DNA of 64,000 bases from Minwuia thermotolerans (GCF_002924445.1 NZ_PIGG01000040.1:124001-188000); one strand, 5' to 3'. Shown: positions 41,700-50,831, counted from the stretch's first letter. A program made the numbers and translations. Notes: generated from the letters alone by a model not told the origin.

Positions 41700-44108
41700 C
41701 TAGCCCCTGAGGACGCCCCCAGTCGACTTCGTCACATTGGCGACGATCTTGCCGGCGACCTGCTCGATCTCCTCGTCGGTGAGCGTGCGGTCCGTGGGCT
41801 GCAGCTTCACCGCCAGCGCAATCGACTTCCTGCCCTCGCCGATACTGGCGCCCTCGTAGACGTCGAAGACCTGGACGTCCTCGATCAGGTTGCGGTCGGC
41901 CCCGCGGGCGGCGCGGATCATCTCGGCCACGGCGACTGAGCGGTCGACGATGAAGGCGAAGTCGCGGCTGACCGCCGGATAGTCGGAAATCTTCAGCGGC
42001 GGACGGGTGGTCTTGCGCCCGGCCTTGGGCAGCGGCGCGCGCTCCACGAAGACTTCGAAGCCGACCAGCGGCCCCTTCACGTCCAGCGCGTCGAGTACCG
42101 CCGGGTGGATCTCACCGAAATGCGCCAGCACCAGCTTCGGTCCCAGCCGGATCACGCCCGAGCGGCCCGGATGGTACCAGCCGGGCGCTTCCGCCGCGAT
42201 CTGCGCCTTCTCAGCGTCCACGCCCAGCGCCGTGAGCGCGGCCAGCGCGTCGGCCTTGGCGTCGAAGGCGTCTGCGGGGCGCGGGCCGCCGGCCCAGTGG
42301 CGGGCGCCGATCTGGCCGCGGCGGACGCCGCCGGCGACGGTGTCCTGCTCGTCGGGGCCGTCGCCGCGGTATTGCGGGCCGACCTCGAACAGCGCCGTGT
42401 CGGGGGCGCCCCGGTCGGCATTGCGCCCGGCGGCGGCGATCAGGTTCGCCAGCAGCGAGGGCCGCATGCAGTCGAGATCGGCGGAGATCGGGTTGGAGAG
42501 GACCAGCGCATCCTGCCCGCCGCCGAACAGCGCCGCATGAGCGCGCGGCAGGAAGGACCAGGTGACGGCCTCCACCATCCCGCGGCCGGCCAGCACGCGG
42601 CGCGCGGTGCGCACGTTGCGCTGGCCCGGCGTCAGCGACGGCCGCGCCACGTCGGAGACAGGCGGCAGCTGCGCCGAGCGGATATGGTCATAGCCGTGGA
42701 TGCGCACGACCTCCTCGACCAGGTCGGCCTCCCCGTCGATATCGCGCCGCCATGACGGCACCGCCACCCGGATGGCCTCGCCCGAGCCGGAGACGCCGAA
42801 ACCCAGCGCTTCCAGGATGCGGCGGCATTCGGCCTCGTCGACCTCGACGCCGCCCAGGCTGGCGACGCGGGAGGCGCGGAGCGTGACCGTGCGGCCGGTG
42901 TCGGGTATCTCGCCGGCGGTGACGATTTCGCTCGGCTCGCCGCCGCAGAGTTCGGTGACCAGCCGGGCCGCGACCCGGATGCCCCAGGCGACGCTCTCCG
43001 GGTCGACGCCGCGCTCGAAGCGGTAGCGGGCATCCGAATCGATGCTGTGGCGGCGGCCGGTGCGCGCGGTCCGCACGGGATCGAACCAGGCGCTTTCGAT
43101 GAAGACGTTGACGGTCTCCGCGGTGACGCCGTTCGCCTCGCCGCCCATCACGCCGCCGAAGCCGTGCGCGCCGCCATCGTCGGCGATGACGCATTCCTCG
43201 CCGGTCATCTCGTAGGTCTCGCCGTCGAGCGCCATGAAGCTCTCGCCCGGCCGGCCGAGGCGGACCTGGATGTCGCCCTTCACCTTGTCGGCGTCGAAGA
43301 CATGCAGCGGCCGGCCCAGGTCGAAGGTGACGAAATTGGTGATGTCGACCAGCGTGGAGATGGGCCTGAGGCCGATGGCCAGCAGCCGCTCCTGCAGCCA
43401 TTTGGGGCTCGGCCCGTTCTTCACGCCGCGGACATGGCAGCCGTGATAAACCGGGCAGGCATCGGCCGTTTCCGGGTCCTCGAAGGCCAGGCGCACGCCG
43501 ACGGGGCTCTGGTACTTGCCTTCCGGGCCGGTGAGGTCCGGCGCCATCAGCCGGCCCAGACCGGCGGCGGCCAGGTCGCGGGCGATGCCGTTCACGCCCA
43601 GGCAGTCCTGGCGGTTCGGGGTGATCGCGATCTCGATCATCGGATCGTCCAGACCCATGACCGGCGCGAAAGGCTGGCCCACGACCGCGTCTTCGGGCAG
43701 TTCGATGATGCCGGTATGCTCGTCGGAAAGGCCCATTTCCCGCTCCGAGACCAGCATGCCGTTGGAATCGACGCCGCGGATCTTCGTCGGCTTCAGCAGC
43801 AGGCCCGTCCCCGGCACGGTGAGGCCCGAGCGCGCGAAGACGCCTTTCATGCCCGTCCGGGCGTTGGGCGCGCCGCAGACCACCTGCACGGTCTCCGCGC
43901 CGGTATCGACGGTGCAGACGCGCAGCCGGTCGGCGTCCGGATGCGGCGCGGCCTCGACCACGCGGCAGACGGTGAAATCCTTCAGCTCCGCCGCCCGGTC
44001 TTCCACCGCCTCGACCTCCAGGCCGATGGCGGTCAGCTTCGCCGTGATCTCGTCCAGGTTGGCGTCGGTGTCGAGATGCTCCTTCAGCCAGCTCAGCGTG
44101 AACTTCAT
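41700..44108 (-). CDS. pheT: Phenylalanyl-tRNA synthetase beta subunit
   Basis: This 802-residue subunit of the heterotetrameric enzyme charges tRNA-Phe. Order: N-terminal tRNA-binding domain ([21 protein letters not shown] near residue 45), B3/B4 editing core with [23 protein letters not shown]5 ([23 protein letters not shown]), and the C-terminal FDX-ACB anticodon-binding region beginning near [14 protein letters not shown] and ending in the last 90 residues ([20 protein letters not shown]). Length matches pheT. It overlaps the pheS stop by ATGA, so the two are coupled. It is the last gene of the rpmI-rplT-pheS-pheT string. Confidence 0.97.
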   Translation of the reverse strand: MKFTLSWLKEHLDTDANLDEITAKLTAIGLEVEAVEDRAAELKDFTVCRVVEAAPHPDADRLRVCTVDTGAETVQVVCGAPNARTGMKGVFARSGLTVPGTGLLLKPTKIRGVDSNGMLVSEREMGLSDEHTGIIELPEDAVVGQPFAPVMGLDDPMIEIAITPNRQDCLGVNGIARDLAAAGLGRLMAPDLTGPEGKYQSPVGVRLAFEDPETADACPVYHGCHVRGVKNGPSPKWLQERLLAIGLRPISTLVDITNFVTFDLGRPLHVFDADKVKGDIQVRLGRPGESFMALDGETYEMTGEECVIADDGGAHGFGGVMGGEANGVTAETVNVFIESAWFDPVRTARTGRRHSIDSDARYRFERGVDPESVAWGIRVAARLVTELCGGEPSEIVTAGEIPDTGRTVTLRASRVASLGGVEVDEAECRRILEALGFGVSGSGEAIRVAVPSWRRDIDGEADLVEEVVRIHGYDHIRSAQLPPVSDVARPSLTPGQRNVRTARRVLAGRGMVEAVTWSFLPRAHAALFGGGQDALVLSNPISADLDCMRPSLLANLIAAAGRNADRGAPDTALFEVGPQYRGDGPDEQDTVAGGVRRGQIGARHWAGGPRPADAFDAKADALAALTALGVDAEKAQIAAEAPGWYHPGRSGVIRLGPKLVLAHFGEIHPAVLDALDVKGPLVGFEVFVERAPLPKAGRKTTRPPLKISDYPAVSRDFAFIVDRSVAVAEMIRAARGADRNLIEDVQVFDVYEGASIGEGRKSIALAVKLQPTDRTLTDEEIEQVAGKIVANVTKSTGGVLRG

Positions 44109-45178
44109 CGGCTGAGCCCTCCGCCCAGCGCCGGCACGTCGAAGGGCATGAAGCCGTAATGCTTCAGCCAGCGCAGATCGGCCTCGAAGAAGGCGCGCAG
44201 ATCGGGAATGCCGTATTTCAGCATGGCGATCCGGTCGATGCCCATGCCCCAGGCGAAGCCCTGCCACTCGTCCGGGTCCAGGCCGCAGAAGCGCAGCACG
44301 TTGGGATGCACCATGCCGCAGCCGAGGATCTCCAGCCAGTCGTCGCCCTCGCCGATGCGGATCTGGCCCTCGTCGAAGGCGCAGCCGATATCGACCTCGG
44401 CCGACGGCTCCGTGAAGGGGAAGAAGCTGGGACGGAAGCGCATCTGCACCTCGTCGACCTCGAAGAAGGCCTCGCAGAAGGCCTCCAGCACGCCCTTCAG
44501 GTGGCCCATGTGCACGTTCCGGTCGATCACCAGACCCTCGATCTGGTGGAACATGGGCGTATGGGTCATGTCGCTGTCGGAGCGGTAGGTCCGCCCCGGC
44601 ACGACGATGCGGTGCGGCGGCGGGTTGTTCTCCATCCAGCGGATCTGCACCGAGGAGGTGTGGGTGCGCAGCAGCTTGCGCTCGCCCGCCTCGTCGGGAT
44701 GGAAGAAGAAGGTGTCGTGCATCTCCCGGGCCGGGTGGGCCGGCGGGAAGTTCAGCGCCGTGAAGTTGTGGAAGTCGTCCTCGATGTCCGGGCCCTCGGC
44801 CACGGCGAAGCCGAGATCGGCGAAGATCTCGGTGATCTCGTCCACCACCTGGCTGACGGGATGGATGCGGCCCGTCTCCTCGGGGCGGACCGGCAGGGTG
44901 ACGTCGACCGCCTCGGTGGCCAGCCTCGCCTCCATCTCGGCCCGCTTGAGCTCGGCCCGGCGGGTCTCGATGGCGGCGGTGATCTCGTTCTTGAGGCGGT
45001 TGAGCTCGGGGGCGACCTGCTGACGCTCCGCCGGGTCCATCTTGCCCAGCGAGCGCATCAGCTCGGTCAGCCGCCCCTTCTTGCCCAGCGCGGCGATACG
45101 CGCGTCCTCGAGCGCCGCCATGGAGGCGGCGCTCTCGATCGGACCGGTCAGCTCGGTCTCGAGTTTCTGGATGTCCAT
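44105..45178 (-). CDS. pheS: Phenylalanyl-tRNA synthetase alpha subunit
   Basis: This 357-residue class II synthetase subunit has a coiled-coil N-terminal arm (first 100 residues, rich in Glu/Arg), then class II motif 1 (near [16 protein letters not shown]), [20 protein letters not shown] and [20 protein letters not shown], and motif 3 ([18 protein letters not shown]). The catalytic core is complete and the Phe-binding region is conserved. The gene lies 46 bases after rplT and overlaps pheT. No feedback leader is evident before it, so it probably depends on the upstream rpmI promoter. Confidence 0.97.
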   Translation of the reverse strand: MDIQKLETELTGPIESAASMAALEDARIAALGKKGRLTELMRSLGKMDPAERQQVAPELNRLKNEITAAIETRRAELKRAEMEARLATEAVDVTLPVRPEETGRIHPVSQVVDEITEIFADLGFAVAEGPDIEDDFHNFTALNFPPAHPAREMHDTFFFHPDEAGERKLLRTHTSSVQIRWMENNPPPHRIVVPGRTYRSDSDMTHTPMFHQIEGLVIDRNVHMGHLKGVLEAFCEAFFEVDEVQMRFRPSFFPFTEPSAEVDIGCAFDEGQIRIGEGDDWLEILGCGMVHPNVLRFCGLDPDEWQGFAWGMGIDRIAMLKYGIPDLRAFFEADLRWLKHYGFMPFDVPALGGGLSR

Positions 45179-45224
45179 GTCAAACGCTTCCGCGATAGTT
45201 CGGGCGAAGCGTCAGCCGGCGATC

Positions 45225-45599
45225 TCAGTTCCCGGCGTATTTCGCTTCGTGGGCGTCCTTGGCCTTCTCGACCAGGACCTTGAAGCCGTCGGGATCGCGC
45301 ACGGCGATATCGGCCAGCACCTTGCGGTCAACTTCGATACCGGCGGACCGCAGGCCGTCGATAAAGACCGCGTAGGTCAGGCCGTGTTCGCGCACGCCCG
45401 CGTTGATGCGCTGGATCCACAGGCTGCGGAAGTTGCGCTTGCGGACCTTGCGGTCGCGGTACTGGTACTGCAGGCCCTTCTCGACGCGCTGGCGCGCGAT
45501 GGAGAGGACGTTCTTCTGGCGGCCGCGGTAGCCCTTGGCCTGTTCCAGGATTTCCTTGCGCCGCGCACGACTGGCGACGCCACGTTTCACACGTGCCAT
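45225..45599 (-). CDS. rplT: 50S ribosomal protein L20
   Basis: This 124-residue protein is ribosomal protein L20: [20 protein letters not shown], then [45 protein letters not shown] and the C-terminal [19 protein letters not shown]. It is needed for early 50S assembly and, in many bacteria, represses its own mRNA. It follows rpmI by 24 bases. The start codon and length match family members. Confidence 0.98.
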   Translation of the reverse strand: MARVKRGVASRARRKEILEQAKGYRGRQKNVLSIARQRVEKGLQYQYRDRKVRKRNFRSLWIQRINAGVREHGLTYAVFIDGLRSAGIEVDRKVLADIAVRDPDGFKVLVEKAKDAHEAKYAGN

Positions 45600-45623
45600 G
45601 AGTTACGTCTCCTTGGTCAGCGT

Positions 45624-45824
45624 TCAGTCGTTGGGCAGGAAGTATTTCTTGACGAACTTGGCGTCGCTGTCGGCCATGATCGTCGTGCCGCGCTGGTCGC
45701 GGATCTGCTTGTTGGTGCGCTTGATCATGCCGTGCTGCTTGCCGGCCTGCTGGCGCCGCACCTTGCCGGTGGCGGTGAGGCTGAATCGCTTCTTCGCCCC
45801 GCTCTTCGTCTTCATCTTGGGCAT
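45624..45824 (-). CDS. rpmI: 50S ribosomal protein L35
   Basis: This 66-residue L35 protein begins [20 protein letters not shown], has [22 protein letters not shown] in the middle and ends KKYFLPND. The start at 45824 has AGAGGAA upstream; a longer upstream reading is not coding. It is the first gene of the operon and is preceded by a hairpin-rich leader at 45846-45885. infC, often upstream in other genera, is not adjacent here. Confidence 0.97.
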   Translation of the reverse strand: MPKMKTKSGAKKRFSLTATGKVRRQQAGKQHGMIKRTNKQIRDQRGTTIMADSDAKFVKKYFLPND

Positions 45825-45845
45825 TTGCTTCCTCTTGAACATAAG

Positions 45846-45885
45846 GTGTCGGGAGCCTTGCGCTCCCAAGCTTCTGGGCCGACAC
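45846..45885 (-). promoter_or_regulatory. Structured 5' leader of rpmI-rplT (possible L20 autoregulatory site)
   Basis: Read on the minus strand, an outer 7-bp pair (GTGTCGG/CCGACAC) encloses an inner GGGAGC-GCAAG-GCTCCC stem. The element ends 22 bases before the L35 start. L20 controls its own operon by binding mRNA in several bacteria, so this leader is a candidate. The alternative is an ordinary transcription attenuator. The structure was read by eye only. Confidence 0.4.
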
Positions 45886-45948
45886 GGCATGCCCTGCCGG
45901 ACGACCGGAACCGCGGCTTATAGCGGCGGGAATGACAGGGTTCAAGTC

Positions 45949-46452
45949 CTAGCGCGCGAGCTTCTCCATCAGCTCCGCCAGCTTGTCGGCGTCGGCCTCG
46001 TCCAGGCGGGCCATGACGTGGCGTTCGACCGCCTGGCGGTAGACCGGCCAGCTCTCGTCCAGGCGCTGGCGGCCCCTGTCGGTGATGGTCAGCACCTGAC
46101 CGCGGCGGTCCGCCTCGGGACGGCGCCGGGCCACCAGCCCGTCGATGGCCATGCGCTCGACCAGGCGGGAGGCGTTGTACTGGCGCAGGCGGAGTTCGTC
46201 CTGCAGTTCGTACATGCGCAGGCCGTCATCGCCGGCGCGTTTCAGCGCCTGCAGCGCGTCGTGCCAGATCACCGGCGGCAGGCCCTGCGCCTTCAATTCC
46301 CCCTCGATCCGCGCCGAGAGCTCGCCGGCGGCCTGGCGCAGGCGCGTCCAGGCGCCCATGGCGAGAATCAGCCGCGCGACGCTCAACGGTCCGCGTTCCG
46401 GTCTGTGGCTGTCATCGCGGCCCTCCCTGACGCGCGGAACATGCGTCTGCAT
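45949..46452 (-). CDS. MarR-family transcriptional regulator
   Basis: This 167-residue MarR-type winged-helix protein has a helix-turn-helix around HDALQALKRAGDDGLRMYELQDEL then NASRLVERMAIDGLVARRR (recognition helix and wing) and a C-terminal helix (LDEADADKLAELMEKLA). MarR proteins bind DNA as dimers and respond to small phenolic or acid ligands. The N-terminal 22 residues before the first helix are weak, so the start may be further downstream. No regulated gene is evident next to it; the plus-strand small transcription unit at 46.5-46.85 kb starts in the gap beside it. Confidence 0.82.
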   Translation of the reverse strand: MQTHVPRVREGRDDSHRPERGPLSVARLILAMGAWTRLRQAAGELSARIEGELKAQGLPPVIWHDALQALKRAGDDGLRMYELQDELRLRQYNASRLVERMAIDGLVARRRPEADRRGQVLTITDRGRQRLDESWPVYRQAVERHVMARLDEADADKLAELMEKLAR

Positions 46453-46505
46453 CCATAGGACGGACCGGCCCCTGTGACAATGCCGCCCGGCGCCGCCGAA
46501 TCCCG

Positions 46506-46535
46506 TTGACCGCGCCCCCGGCGGAGGCGTAGCTT
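46506..46535 (+). promoter_or_regulatory. Putative sigma-70 promoter of a short plus-strand unit
   Basis: TTGACC (46506-46511) and TAGCTT (46530-46535) are spaced by 18 bases, which is close to a housekeeping promoter. Immediately after it an inverted pair CCTAGC (46537-46542)/GCTAGG (46561-46566) brackets the GGGAGG ribosome site, so translation of the following ORF could be controlled by this hairpin. Confidence 0.45.
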
Positions 46536-46569
46536 ACCTAGCGTCAACAGTGAACGGGAGGCTAGGAAT

Positions 46570-46849
46570 ATGAAGCCGCCCAAGCAGGCTCGGCTCTGAC
46601 CCCACGCATACGGCCCGCCGGCGCCGCCAATGAAGCCGGCATCACCGAAAGACGGCGGTCCATCCGCCGCAGACTGCCGGAGAACACATCCTCCGGCGCC
46701 CGGAAACAGCCCGGGCAGCGCCGCGAAAGGTTCCGCGGCCGCGACGCGCCCTCCTCTGATGCCGGCGCGCACGCGGAACCCGCACCGGCGGCGCCGAAAG
46801 CCAACGGTGCGAAGGGGAAGCCCCGCCGACCACCTCACCGGCGGGGCTT
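46570..46849 (+). other. Short orphan transcription unit with a broken small ORF
   Basis: The 406-base gap between the MarR and TetR genes is not empty. It has a promoter-like sequence (46506), a good ribosome site (GGGAGG, 46556-46561), an ATG at 46570 and a terminator at 46818. The ATG frame reads MKPPKQARL and stops at TGA 46597. In the next frame (-1) there is an open stretch of over 80 codons with about 79% G/C at third positions, encoding a basic low-complexity sequence that begins with AGITERRRSIRRRLPENTSSG. It does not close before the terminator. This could be a frameshifted gene, a gene with translational recoding, or a non-coding RNA. I do not recognise it. Confidence 0.4.
46818..46849. 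terminator. Intrinsic terminator (plus strand; shared with tetR end)
   Basis: AAGCCCCGCCG (46818-46828) pairs with CGGCGGGGCTT (46839-46849), an 11-bp perfect stem with a 10-base loop, followed on the plus strand by TTCTTCTGTTTC. The T-rich side is on the plus strand. It lies nine bases before the end of tetR, so it may also terminate tetR from the other direction. Confidence 0.75.
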
Positions 46850-46858
46850 TCTTCTGTT

Positions 46859-47479
46859 TCAGCGGCCGACGCGCGGCGACAGCAGCAGCTTGACATAGGA
46901 CCGCAGCAGCAGGACCTGGCGCGCCAGCAGCGGTGGATCGCGCAACGCCTTGGACATCACGATGCCGCCCTCGATCACGGTCGAGAACATGTCGGCCAGA
47001 TCGTCGAGATCGACCTCGTCGCGGGGCGGATAGGTCGCCACGATGTCGTCGAGCAGGCTGCGGAAGCGCCGCCGCCAGGCCTGCACCGCGCGCGCGTTGA
47101 TCTCGCGGATCTCGCTGTCGAACAGCCGCTCCTGATAGCAATAGGTCGCCACCAGGCAGCCCGGATGGCCGGCCGGCAGGTCGGCCATCAGCTCGGCGAA
47201 CAGTTTCAGCCCCACCAGCATGGCCTGCAGCGGGTCGTCGGTCAGTTCGAAGGCGCGGCCGAAGATGTCGTCCAGCACCTGATCGTCGCGCTCGATATAG
47301 CGCTCCAGCAAGGCCCGCGCGAGCGCCGGCTTGTCGGGGAAATGGTAGATGAAGCCGCTCTTGGTGATCTCGGCAGCGGCGATGATCTCGTCGATCGAGG
47401 TGGCGCCGAACCCCTTCTCCAGGACCGCCTGCTCCGCGACGTCCATGATGCGTTCACGCGTCTCGAAGCCCTTGCGCAT
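46859..47479 (-). CDS. TetR-family transcriptional regulator
   Basis: This 206-residue regulator has an N-terminal helix-turn-helix (ETRERIMDVAEQAVLEKGFGATSIDEII...ITKSGFIYHFPDKPALARALL) and a helical ligand domain containing CLVATYCYQERLFDSEIREI. The start at 47479 gives the normal 'RKGFETRERI' entry with GGAGAAATGCG ahead of it. It is divergent from the homocysteine methyltransferase gene, with a perfect inverted repeat 16 bases upstream of its start, so autorepression and control of the methyltransferase are likely. Its ligand is unknown. Confidence 0.88.
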   Translation of the reverse strand: MRKGFETRERIMDVAEQAVLEKGFGATSIDEIIAAAEITKSGFIYHFPDKPALARALLERYIERDDQVLDDIFGRAFELTDDPLQAMLVGLKLFAELMADLPAGHPGCLVATYCYQERLFDSEIREINARAVQAWRRRFRSLLDDIVATYPPRDEVDLDDLADMFSTVIEGGIVMSKALRDPPLLARQVLLLRSYVKLLLSPRVGR

Positions 47480-47494
47480 CGCATTTCTCCGGCG

Positions 47495-47519
47495 AAAACC
47501 GTATCGCGAGTACGGTTTT
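47495..47519. promoter_or_regulatory. TetR-type operator palindrome
   Basis: AAAACCGTA (47495-47503) and TACGGTTTT (47511-47519) form a perfect 9-bp inverted repeat with a 7-base centre. It is located 16 bases upstream of the tetR start and 197 bases before the homocysteine methyltransferase start. Such symmetric sites close to the regulator's own start are the typical TetR operator. Confidence 0.75.
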
Positions 47520-47715
47520 TGCCGCACGACCGTCACGCTGGCAACGCCAAAGAGCCGGCCGCGGTCCCCCAGGCAATTGAAACAGCGGCGAAACGCGGAA
47601 ACCGGGCTTTCCGCACCACGCGTCTTCTATCGCCGTGCGCCCGGGCGCGCGATGGTCGCCTCGCCTGCCGCGGGACGACGCCGCGGCGCATCATGCAGCG
47701 ACAGGAGATCGAGCC

Positions 47716-48678
47716 ATGAACGCGAAATACCGTGACAACCTCCCCCAGCTTGACGGCGGAATGTTCCTGACCGACAGCGGCATGGAAACCACGCTGGCGT
47801 TCCAGATCGGCCTGGAGATGCCGCATTTCGCCGCCTTCGACCTGCTGCGCGACCGGGTCGGCCGCCAGGTGATCGACAGCTACTACCGCCGGCACGTGAA
47901 GATCGCGCGCGACCGGGGCTGCGGCTTCGTGCTCGAATCCCCCACCTGGCGGGCCAATCCGGACTGGGGCGCGAAGCTGGGCTATGACGCGCACGGCCTC
48001 GACGCCGTCAACCGCGACGCCATCGCCATGCTGAAATCGATCCGCGACGACCTGGAAACGGCGGCGACGCCCTGTGTCATCTCCGGCAATCTCGGCCCGC
48101 GCGGCGACGGCTATGACCCGGGCGAGGTGATGACCGAGGCGGCGGCCTGCGACTACCATGCCGCCCAGATCGCCACCTTCGCCAGCGCCGGCGCCGACAT
48201 GGTCGCCGCGCTGACCATCACCAACACCCCCGAGGCCATCGGCATCGTCCGCGCCGCCCGGGCGGCCGGCATGCCCGCGGCCATTTCCTTCACGGTGGAA
48301 ACGGACGGACGGCTGCCGACCGGCGAGACGCTGGGCCAGGCCATCCGGGCGGTCGACGCCGCGACCGACGGCTTCGCCGCCTATTTCATGATCAACTGCG
48401 CCCACCCGGACCATTTCGCCGGGACGCTGCGGCAGGGCGGCGACTGGATCCGGCGCATCCGGGGACTGCGGGCCAACGCCTCCCGGCTCAGCCATGCCGA
48501 ACTGGACGCCGCGGAGGAACTGGACGACGGCAACCCTGCCGAACTCGGCCGGGACTATGCCGAACTGCTGTCGCTCCTGCCCGCCACCGCCGTGGTCGGC
48601 GGCTGCTGCGGCACGGACCACCGCCATGTGGAGGCCATTGCAGCCCATTGCGTGGCCCCGGCGCGCCAGGCGGCCTGA
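47716..48678 (+). CDS. Homocysteine S-methyltransferase family protein
   Basis: This 320-residue barrel enzyme of the MHT/BHMT type transfers a methyl group to a thiol such as homocysteine, using zinc. It begins with FLTDSGMETTLAFQIGLEMPHFAAFDLL, has NPDWG...GPRGDGYDP and the zinc ligands in MINCAHPDHF (Cys) and VVGGCCGTDHRH (Cys pair). Methyl donor unknown: S-methylmethionine or betaine is usual. The start at 47716 follows CAGGAGA; the upstream extension is not family-like. It is divergent from tetR and probably controlled by it. A strong terminator follows at 48701. Confidence 0.88.
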   Translation: MNAKYRDNLPQLDGGMFLTDSGMETTLAFQIGLEMPHFAAFDLLRDRVGRQVIDSYYRRHVKIARDRGCGFVLESPTWRANPDWGAKLGYDAHGLDAVNRDAIAMLKSIRDDLETAATPCVISGNLGPRGDGYDPGEVMTEAAACDYHAAQIATFASAGADMVAALTITNTPEAIGIVRAARAAGMPAAISFTVETDGRLPTGETLGQAIRAVDAATDGFAAYFMINCAHPDHFAGTLRQGGDWIRRIRGLRANASRLSHAELDAAEELDDGNPAELGRDYAELLSLLPATAVVGGCCGTDHRHVEAIAAHCVAPARQAA

Positions 48679-48700
48679 CCATTGCGCCTTCCCGGGCAGC

Positions 48701-48730
48701 AAACCCCGCCGGTGACGCCGGCGGGGTTTT
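48701..48730 (+). terminator. Intrinsic terminator after the homocysteine methyltransferase gene
   Basis: AAACCCCGCCGG (48701-48712) pairs perfectly with CCGGCGGGGTTT (48718-48729) around the loop TGACG, followed by T. The 12-bp stem and T residues are canonical. The next gene starts only five bases after the T run, so its ribosome site lies in the terminator. Confidence 0.88.
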
Positions 48731-48734
48731 CTGT

Positions 48735-49211
48735 ATGAACAGCAGTCCCATGACCGTGCTGATTCGCTCCGCCACGCCGGCCGACGCGCCGGCCACCCTC
48801 CGCCTCTTTCGCCGTGCGGTCCGGATCGGCGCCGCCGGGCTCTATTCCCTGCCCCAGCGGCGGGCCTGGGCGCCGGCCCGCCTGCCGCTCGCGGCCTGGC
48901 GGACCCGGCAGACACGCAACCTGACCCTGATCGCGGAAATCGGGGGCGCGATCGCGGGCTTCGCCGAGCTGCGGCCCGACGGCCATGTGCACATGCTCTA
49001 CACCGATCCCGCCTTCACCCGGCGCGGCGTCGGCCGGGCGCTGCTCGCCGCCGGCGACGAAGCGCTCGCCGTCCGGGGCGTGCGCCACCGCAGCGCCTGG
49101 GCCAGCGCCGTCTCCCGCGCCGTTTTCGAGCGCGCCGGCTACCGGATCACGGGCCGCCGGGTCGCGGCGCGGCGCGGGCAACGCTTCCTAACCTTCCGCG
49201 TTGTACGCTGA
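48735..49211 (+). CDS. GNAT-family N-acetyltransferase
   Basis: This 158-residue acetyltransferase uses acetyl-CoA. Conserved strand and loop: LTLIAEIGGAIAGFAEL, then HVHMLYTDPAFTRRGVGRALLAAG (the Q/RxxGxG/A acetyl-CoA loop) and SRAVFERAGYRITGRR at the C-terminus. The substrate is unknown. Two starts compete: ATG 48735, only five bases after the terminator T run, or ATG 48750 (MTVLIRSATPAD, more like family N-termini), with no clear ribosome site. The second may be the real one. Confidence 0.82.
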   Translation: MNSSPMTVLIRSATPADAPATLRLFRRAVRIGAAGLYSLPQRRAWAPARLPLAAWRTRQTRNLTLIAEIGGAIAGFAELRPDGHVHMLYTDPAFTRRGVGRALLAAGDEALAVRGVRHRSAWASAVSRAVFERAGYRITGRRVAARRGQRFLTFRVVR

Positions 49212-49292
49212 CGCGCGGGTGAAGCTTGCGCCGCACCTCGGTTCCGAGCCAAAAGAGCGAAGCTTGAGATCGTTGACCTGGGGAGGGACGAA

Positions 49293-50831
49293 ATGGATGT
49301 ACGCACGCTGATGGAACGTTCGGCGACGTTCTACGCCGACCGGGAATGCATCGTCTGGCGCGACCGGCGGCTGACGTTCCGGCAGGCCTGGGACCGCGGC
49401 GTCCGGCTGGCCAACGCGCTGCTCGGCATGGGACTGAAACCCGGCGACCGGGTCGGCGTGCTGGAGGACAACTCCATCGAGGCCGCCGACTTCTTCCTCG
49501 GCGCGGCGATCGCCAACATCGTCCGCGTGCCGCTCTATGCCCGCGACCGGCGCGAGATGCACCTGCACATGCTGGGACACACCAACTGCCGCGCGGTGCT
49601 GGTCGCCGAGCACTATGCCGGCGACATGGACGGCTTCGTCGACGAACTGCCCGATCTGGAGCGCGTCATCGTGCGCGATGGCGGCTACGAGGACTGGCTG
49701 ATGAAGCAGTCCGCCGAGACACCCGACATCGCGATCGATCCGGACGACAAGTTCATCATCCGCCATACCGGCGGCACCACGGGCCGGCCCAAGGGCGTGG
49801 CCTATTCCCACAGGGCCTGGCTCGCCGCCGGGCGCGACTGGTTCTATCTGTTCCCGCCGGTGGAGCCGGGCGATGTCTGCCTGCATGTCGGGCCGATCAG
49901 CCACGGTTCGGGCTACCAGTTCCTGCCGGTCTTCCTGGGCGGCGGCTGCAACCTGCTGCTGGACCATTTCCACCCCGGCGAGACGCTGGAGATCATGGAG
50001 AAGGAGCGTGTCGCCTACGCCTTCTTCGTGCCGACCATGCTGAACACCATGCTGCAGGACCCGAGCGCCGAGACCCGGGACTTCTCGAAGCTGAAGTGCA
50101 TCCTGGCCGCCGCTGCGCCCATCGCCGACGCCACCGCGCTGAAAGCTTACGAAGTCTTCGGCGACGCCATGTACCAGGGCTATGGCCAGACCGAGGTGCT
50201 GCCCGTCGCCATCATGGGGCCGCGCCAGTGGTTCGCGGAGATCGAGGGCTCGACGCCGCTGCGCGCCTGCGGCATGCCGCTGCCCTATATCGAGGTGCAG
50301 ATCTGGGACGAGGAGAACAATCCCGTGCCGCTGGGCGATCCGGGCGAGATCGTCGCCAAGTCGGACGGGCAGATGACCGAGTTCTGGAACAACCCCGAGG
50401 CCACGGCCGAGCGCATCGTCGACGGCTGGGTGAAGACCGGCGATGTCGGCCGCCTCGACAGGAACGGCTATCTCTACATCCTCGACCGCGCCGACGACAT
50501 GATCATCTCCGGCGGCTACAACATCTGGCCGCTGGAGCTGGAGAACGTCATCGCCGACCTGCCCGGCGTGGTCGAGGTCGCGGTCTTCGGCGTGCCGCAC
50601 GAACGCTGGGGCGAGACGCCGATGGCGCTCTGCGTCCTCGACGGCAGCCACGAGGTCACGGAAGACGACGTGATCCGCACCTGCACCGAGCGCCTCGGCT
50701 CCTACAAGAAGCCCTCGCAGGTCGTCTTCCGCAAGGAGCCGCTGCCCAAGTCTCCGGTCGGCAAGATCCGCCGCAAGGAGCTGCGCGAGCCATACTGGGA
50801 AGGCGTCGACCGCCGCGTCGCGGGTAGCTGA
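49293..50831 (+). CDS. AMP-dependent acyl-CoA synthetase
   Basis: This 512-residue ANL-family ligase is complete: RHTGGTTGRPKGVAYSH (P-loop, with Gly for the usual Ser), YGQTEVLP (A5), WVKTGDVGRLDRNGYLYILDR, SGGYNIWPLELENVI and the C-terminal GKIRRKELREPY with catalytic Lys. A GGGGAGGG site precedes the ATG. Product and substrate unknown: fatty acids or aromatic acids are both used by this branch. It stands alone, not in an operon. Confidence 0.9.
   Translation: MDVRTLMERSATFYADRECIVWRDRRLTFRQAWDRGVRLANALLGMGLKPGDRVGVLEDNSIEAADFFLGAAIANIVRVPLYARDRREMHLHMLGHTNCRAVLVAEHYAGDMDGFVDELPDLERVIVRDGGYEDWLMKQSAETPDIAIDPDDKFIIRHTGGTTGRPKGVAYSHRAWLAAGRDWFYLFPPVEPGDVCLHVGPISHGSGYQFLPVFLGGGCNLLLDHFHPGETLEIMEKERVAYAFFVPTMLNTMLQDPSAETRDFSKLKCILAAAAPIADATALKAYEVFGDAMYQGYGQTEVLPVAIMGPRQWFAEIEGSTPLRACGMPLPYIEVQIWDEENNPVPLGDPGEIVAKSDGQMTEFWNNPEATAERIVDGWVKTGDVGRLDRNGYLYILDRADDMIISGGYNIWPLELENVIADLPGVVEVAVFGVPHERWGETPMALCVLDGSHEVTEDDVIRTCTERLGSYKKPSQVVFRKEPLPKSPVGKIRRKELREPYWEGVDRRVAGS

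Noticed and set aside
45935-45953. tRNA T-loop-like sequence (GGTTCAAGTCC)
   Set aside because: No acceptor or anticodon stem can be folded around it; it is part of the intergenic sequence between rpmI and the MarR gene.
46594-46600. prfB-like programmed +1 frameshift site (CTC TGA C)
   Set aside because: A +1 shift leads to a stop after about a dozen codons, and no upstream Shine-Dalgarno-like element is at the right distance. The open downstream frame needs -1, so the resemblance is superficial.
47480-47715. SAM-type riboswitch before the homocysteine methyltransferase
   Set aside because: The gap contains the TetR operator and GC-rich filler but no SAM-I or SAM-II-like conserved core; regulation by TetR is the simpler reading.
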